Shown here one piece after another: positions 60,228 through 64,000 of a DNA stretch of 64,000 bases (the stretch's first letter is position 1; every line of letters begins with the position of its first letter). The translations under genes and the position numbers were made by a program. Location of the stretch: positions 62,001 through 126,000 of the forward strand of contig NZ_JABURL010000013.1 in NCBI RefSeq assembly GCF_014762705.1. Direction: 5' to 3'. Below the pieces are notes generated by a model. It did not search any database and was not told the origin of the DNA. It saw only the letters and a list, made by a program, of their open reading frames with translations. The DNA comes from Cyclobacterium sp. Lineage in GTDB: Bacteria > Bacteroidota > Bacteroidia > Cytophagales > Cyclobacteriaceae.

Positions 60228-60773
60228 ATGATTAATCCTTGGCATGATGTAAGCATAGGTGATGATTTGCCCGACTATGTAATGGGCATTATTGAAATAC
60301 CCAAAGGAAGTAAAGGAAAGTATGAACTTGACAAAAAATCAGGCATGCTACTTTTGGACAGAGTGCTGTTTTCCGCAGTTCATTACCCGGCAAATTACGG
60401 GTTTATTCCCCAGACTTTCTGCGAAGACCATGATCCATTGGATATATTGATCATATCTCAAATTGATATTCCTTCCATGACTTTGGTAAAAGCCAAAGTC
60501 ATTGGTGTGATGAGAATGGTGGATGGCGGAGAGGCCGATGACAAAATCATTGCTGTAGCTGCTGAAGACCAATCTGTCAACCATATTGAAGATATTTCCG
60601 AGCTTCCTCCCCACCTGATGAAGGAAACCCACCGGTTTTTTGAGGACTATAAAAAACTCGAAAACAAGGAAGTAAAAGTTGAGGATTTTTTGGGTAAAAA
60701 AGATGCCACCAGAATCATAAATGACGCGATTGAACTTTATGATAAGACATTCAGAACCCTGAAGCAGAAATAA
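60228..60773 (+). CDS. ppa: Inorganic pyrophosphatase
   Basis: The 181-residue enzyme splits pyrophosphate into two phosphates and drives biosynthetic reactions forward. The signature [12 protein letters not shown] contains the DxDPxD metal ligands, and [17 protein letters not shown] and [17 protein letters not shown] are further family I landmarks. Length is normal for family I. It is monocistronic, with a strong hairpin after the stop. Confidence 0.95.
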   Translation: MINPWHDVSIGDDLPDYVMGIIEIPKGSKGKYELDKKSGMLLLDRVLFSAVHYPANYGFIPQTFCEDHDPLDILIISQIDIPSMTLVKAKVIGVMRMVDGGEADDKIIAVAAEDQSVNHIEDISELPPHLMKETHRFFEDYKKLENKEVKVEDFLGKKDATRIINDAIELYDKTFRTLKQK

Positions 60774-60822
60774 CCTGTATATTTGGGACTTATTTTAAGC
60801 AGATTGTTGCTGGCTTTGTAAC

Positions 60823-60864
60823 GGACCATGGCAAAAGGATTGACCAATCCTTTTGCCATGGTCC
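60823..60864. terminator. Perfect 20-bp hairpin between convergent ppa and valS
   Basis: The arms ggaccatggcaaaaggattg (60823-60842) and caatccttttgccatggtcc (60845-60864) are exact reverse complements with a 2-base centre. It lies between two convergent genes, 50 bases after the ppa stop and 7 bases from the valS stop. A bidirectional terminator is the best reading, although no long T-run follows. Confidence 0.75.
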
Positions 60865-60870
60865 TAAAAA

Positions 60871-63507
60871 TTAAAACATTTGATCCAGCTTTTTCAGGCT
60901 TTCTTCAAGTGCATTTATTTTTGACTGCGCATCAGCCATTTTTTTCTTTTCCTTTATGACTACAGCCTCAGGAGCATTGTTGACAAACCTTTCATTTTCC
61001 AGCTTTCTGGATACCGCATTATAAAAGCCTCTTGTATATTCCAGTTCCTTTTGCAGAATCTCTTTTTCCTGTTCGGGATCTATCTGTATTTCGATTGGAA
61101 TAAAAATTTCATCCGCCTTTACCACAAAGCTTACTGCATTTTCTTCCTTCTCAGCAAAACTTATCGACCGGATATTGGCCAGTTTTTTAATAATCCCACC
61201 AAACTGCAGGTACAAATCCTCATTTTTGGTGTTAATGGTCATTTCCAATGTTTCCTTTGGAGAGATCCCTTTTGATGCCCGGATATTTCTGACTTGGGAA
61301 ACCACCTCAAATACCTGCTGGGCCTTTGATATAATAATTTCGTCAAATTCTTTTAGTTTAGGCCAGTCAGCACACATCAGGGCCTCTCCTTCTTTTCTTT
61401 TATTGATCTGCTGCCACAACTCCTCTGTGATAAAAGGCATAAAGGGATGTAACATTTTCAGCAGGTTTTCAAAAAACACGAGGGTTTTTTCCTTGGTTGC
61501 CTGGTCTATTGGTTGCTGATAATCAGGTTTAATCATTTCCAGATACCATGAACAGAAATCATCCCAAATCAACTTGTAAACAGTCATCAAGGCATCAGAA
61601 ATCCGGAATTTCTCAAAATGATCGGTCAATTCCGAGAGGGCTTGATTAAACCGGCTTTCAAACCAGAGAATAGCGGTTTCATTGGGAAGGCCCGTTACAG
61701 TTTTTACTTCCCAACCCTCAATTAAACGATAGGCATTCCATATTTTATTGCTAAAATTCCTTCCCTGTTCGACTAATTTTTCATCAAAAGGGAGGTCATT
61801 TCCTGCAGGACTGCTGAACAGCATACCAGTTCTCACTCCATCTGCTCCGTAGGTATCTATCAGCGCCAGTGGATCTGGAGAGTTTCCCAGAGATTTGGAC
61901 ATTTTCCTGCCCAGTTTATCTCTTACGATTCCTGTCAGATACACATTTCTGAATGGCTTTTCGCCTGTATATTCATAGCCTGCGATGATCATCCTGGCTA
62001 CCCAAAAGAAAAGAATTTCCGGGGCTGTGACCAAATCATTGGTAGGGTAGAAATAACTTAAATCCTTATTTTTCTTTCCTGTTTTGAAAAATTCCGGGTC
62101 AAAAACAGAAATGGGCCAAAGCCAGGAGGAAAACCAGGTATCCAATACATCTTCATCCTGTTTTAAATCATTGGCGGTAAATTGTTGGTCGTATTGTTTA
62201 TTGGCCAGTTGAACTGCCTCTTCCGGGGAAGCAGCCACTACATAGGATCCATTGGGCAAGTAATAGGCCGGTATCCGGTGCCCCCACCAAAGTTGCCTGG
62301 AAATGCACCAATCACGTACATTTTCCATCCAGCTTTTGTACATGTTTTTGAACTTTGGAGGGAATAACCGTACAGAATCATCCATTACTGCCTTGAGCGC
62401 AGGTTGGGTGATTTCTTCCATTTTCAAAAACCATTGCATGGAAAGTCTTGGCTCAATGACAGCGTCTGTCCTTTCCGAATGCCCCACATTGGAGGCATAA
62501 TCTTCTTCTTTTGGTAGCTGACCGGCTTTTTGGAGTAATTTTGCGATTTTTTTTCTTGCAATAAAACGGTCTTCACCTACCAGCAATCCGGCTTTTTCAT
62601 TAAGGGTACCATCGTCATTTAAAATGTCGATCACCTCCAGTTGGTGTCTCATACCAATCTCATAATCATTGATATCGTGGGCAGGTGTAATTTTTAGGCA
62701 ACCTGTTCCAAATGTCATGTCCACGTAGGTGTCTTCTATGATAGGGATGGGCTTATTGATCAATGGGATCAATGCTTTTTTTCCTTTCAGATGCGCATAT
62801 CTGGGGTCTTCGGGATGCACACAAATCGCAACATCGGCCATGATGGTTTCAGGACGGGTGGTCGCAATAGTAAGTGTTTCTTCAGTCCCTTCAATTTGAT
62901 AGGCAATGTGATAAAGTTTGGAAGCTACTTCCTTAAAGATTACCTCATCATCCGAAAGGGCTGTTTTCCCCTTAGGGTCCCAATTGACCATTCGAATGCC
63001 CCGGTAGATTTTTCCTTTTTGGTGCAGATCTACGAATACCTGAATTACGGCCTCACTCAGGTCTTTATCCATGGTGAACCTGGTCCTTTCCCAATCGCAG
63101 GAGGCCCCCAGCTTTTTGAGTTGTTCAAGGATTATTCCACCATATTTTTCTTTCCATTCCCAGGCATACCTCAGAAATTCCTCCCTGCTAATGGATTTTT
63201 TTTCAATCCCCTTCTCTTTTAGCATGGCCACCACCTTGGCCTCTGTAGCAATGGACGCATGGTCGGTACCTGGTACCCAACAGGCGTTTTTCCCTTCCAT
63301 TCGAGCCTTTCTTACCAATATATCCTGAATGGTGTTGTTCAGCATGTGGCCCATGTGAAGTACTCCAGTTACATTAGGAGGGGGGATCACTATTGAATAG
63401 GCTTCCTTTTGATCGTTTGGTTCTGAATGAAACATACCATGATCCATCCAGTATTGGTACCATTTAGATTCAGCGTTTCTGGGATTATATTTGGTTGAAC
63501 GTGCCAT
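60871..63507 (-). CDS. valS: Valyl-tRNA synthetase
   Basis: From the ATG at 63507 ([16 protein letters not shown]) the enzyme has 878 residues; the track start adds 8 unlikely residues. It charges tRNA-Val with valine. The HIGH motif is [16 protein letters not shown] near residue 42 and the KMSKS motif is [15 protein letters not shown] near residue 530. The editing domain contains [13 protein letters not shown] and the C-terminal coiled coil is present. A TAnnTTTG box on the minus strand lies 21 bases upstream. Confidence 0.96.
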   Translation of the reverse strand: MARSTKYNPRNAESKWYQYWMDHGMFHSEPNDQKEAYSIVIPPPNVTGVLHMGHMLNNTIQDILVRKARMEGKNACWVPGTDHASIATEAKVVAMLKEKGIEKKSISREEFLRYAWEWKEKYGGIILEQLKKLGASCDWERTRFTMDKDLSEAVIQVFVDLHQKGKIYRGIRMVNWDPKGKTALSDDEVIFKEVASKLYHIAYQIEGTEETLTIATTRPETIMADVAICVHPEDPRYAHLKGKKALIPLINKPIPIIEDTYVDMTFGTGCLKITPAHDINDYEIGMRHQLEVIDILNDDGTLNEKAGLLVGEDRFIARKKIAKLLQKAGQLPKEEDYASNVGHSERTDAVIEPRLSMQWFLKMEEITQPALKAVMDDSVRLFPPKFKNMYKSWMENVRDWCISRQLWWGHRIPAYYLPNGSYVVAASPEEAVQLANKQYDQQFTANDLKQDEDVLDTWFSSWLWPISVFDPEFFKTGKKNKDLSYFYPTNDLVTAPEILFFWVARMIIAGYEYTGEKPFRNVYLTGIVRDKLGRKMSKSLGNSPDPLALIDTYGADGVRTGMLFSSPAGNDLPFDEKLVEQGRNFSNKIWNAYRLIEGWEVKTVTGLPNETAILWFESRFNQALSELTDHFEKFRISDALMTVYKLIWDDFCSWYLEMIKPDYQQPIDQATKEKTLVFFENLLKMLHPFMPFITEELWQQINKRKEGEALMCADWPKLKEFDEIIISKAQQVFEVVSQVRNIRASKGISPKETLEMTINTKNEDLYLQFGGIIKKLANIRSISFAEKEENAVSFVVKADEIFIPIEIQIDPEQEKEILQKELEYTRGFYNAVSRKLENERFVNNAPEAVVIKEKKKMADAQSKINALEESLKKLDQMF

Positions 63508-63528
63508 GCGATTTTTAAATTTGAAGGG

Positions 63529-63536
63529 CAAAATTA
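63529..63536 (-). promoter_or_regulatory. TAnnTTTG -7 box upstream of valS
   Basis: Plus-strand caaaatta is the reverse complement of taattttg, an exact -7 match 21 bases before the valS start. No clear -33 ttg is seen at the usual distance. Confidence 0.4.
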
Positions 63537-63630
63537 ATACATTATGGCTGAAGGTATGCCATTTGCTCCGGCTAATTAAAAAAAAAGGAAAATCACCGGA
63601 TTTTACCGCTGGAAGAAAATTTCGATAGGG

Positions 63631-64000
63631 TTATTCCCGAAACATGAGCCGAACCATTACCGGAAAATGATCTGAGGGATACTTTTTCCCATAATTGTCG
63701 GTAAGCGTGGCATGGTGGGAAATGGTGAAATCGTCGCTTATAAAAACATAGTCAATCCTCCTGTCAGGAAACAAATCCCAATTGAAAGCATTAAATGTAC
63801 CATGAGTACCATGTGATGGGGTTTTGGAGGCATCCTTGCTGTCTTTCAGGCGACCATCTTTAAGGAGTTCTTTGTATGCGGGATTATCAGCTTCTACATT
63901 GAAATCACCCGTTACTATACAGGGCAGGTTTTCTGTATTGATTTCCTGGATTTTTTTCAGTAATAATTTACTGCTTTCTTCCCTGGCTTTTTGTCCTATA
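63631..64000 (-). CDS. Endonuclease/exonuclease/phosphatase family protein, C-terminal part
   Basis: Reading the minus strand from the window edge gives about 123 residues ending at the stop at 63631; the N-terminus is outside the window. Visible motifs are IVTGDFNVEADNPAYKEL, RRIDYVFISDDFTISHH and YPSDHFPVMVRL, which are the GDFN, DYVF and SDHFPV elements of the EEP fold. The family hydrolyses phosphodiester or phosphate bonds with Mg2+. The substrate cannot be determined. It was not on the ORF track because it is truncated. Confidence 0.88.
   Translation of the reverse strand, partial: IGQKAREESSKLLLKKIQEINTENLPCIVTGDFNVEADNPAYKELLKDGRLKDSKDASKTPSHGTHGTFNAFNWDLFPDRRIDYVFISDDFTISHHATLTDNYGKKYPSDHFPVMVRLMFRE

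Overview
The window is a 64 kb chromosomal segment of a Bacteroidota bacterium. The evidence is a SusC/SusD outer-membrane pair, a PorX-type PglZ response regulator (type IX secretion control), an LpxC-FabZ fusion, DUF4296, DUF3822 and DUF2027 genes, TAnnTTTG promoter boxes of the Bacteroidota primary sigma factor, and almost no Shine-Dalgarno sequences. Gene content and style (Tat-exported Gfo/Idh oxidoreductases, CRTAC-like FG-GAP proteins, DISM-type histidine kinases) suggest Cytophagales, probably Cyclobacteriaceae; this placement is inference, because no rRNA is present. I found no tRNA, rRNA, CRISPR array, intact insertion sequence or prophage.

Layout. 1-4.9 kb: the end of a sugar-phosphate isomerase-like gene, a degenerate intergenic region, an APC permease coupled to a Ca2+/cation antiporter, a probable gene remnant, and a DUF1697 gene. 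4.9-24.5 kb: mostly housekeeping genes, namely DUF2027-Smr, cystathionine gamma-synthase, TVP38, TraB, an RluA-type pseudouridine synthase, PrfC, TIGR02757, PyrE, two NUDIX hydrolases, CoaD with DUF3822, a RecD-like helicase, DUF1573, a cell-wall operon (DUF423, DacB-type S13 peptidase, LD-carboxypeptidase, SGNH lipoprotein) and YggS. 25.3-39.1 kb: an accessory nutrient or catabolic locus with SusC, SusD, an FG-GAP lipoprotein, a 1113-residue CRTAC-like protein, a TrpB2-type PLP enzyme, an amidohydrolase and a Gfo/Idh/MocA oxidoreductase.

39.2-42.0 kb is a short Bat-type operon (DUF58, a membrane protein, a BatA-like VWA protein). 42.1-44.9 kb holds DUF4296 and MutS2. 44.9-51.0 kb runs on the minus strand and carries two small secreted proteins and the lipid A cluster: an HD phosphohydrolase, LpxD, LpxC-FabZ, LpxA and an orphan ABC ATPase. 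51.1-54.3 kb carries PorX, TsaE and alanine dehydrogenase.

54.3-60.0 kb is the most interesting stretch. It has a stand-alone receiver protein divergent from four tightly packed genes: a ThiF/E1-like adenylyltransferase, a protein that looks like a GNAT or autoinducer-synthase-type acyltransferase, a 7TMR-DISM histidine kinase and a receiver-histidine-kinase fusion. Start/stop overlaps tie synthesis-like enzymes to a membrane sensor, so the cluster could be a small-molecule production and sensing module; that is a hypothesis, not a demonstrated function. The window closes with inorganic pyrophosphatase, ValS and the C-terminal part of an endonuclease/exonuclease/phosphatase family protein.
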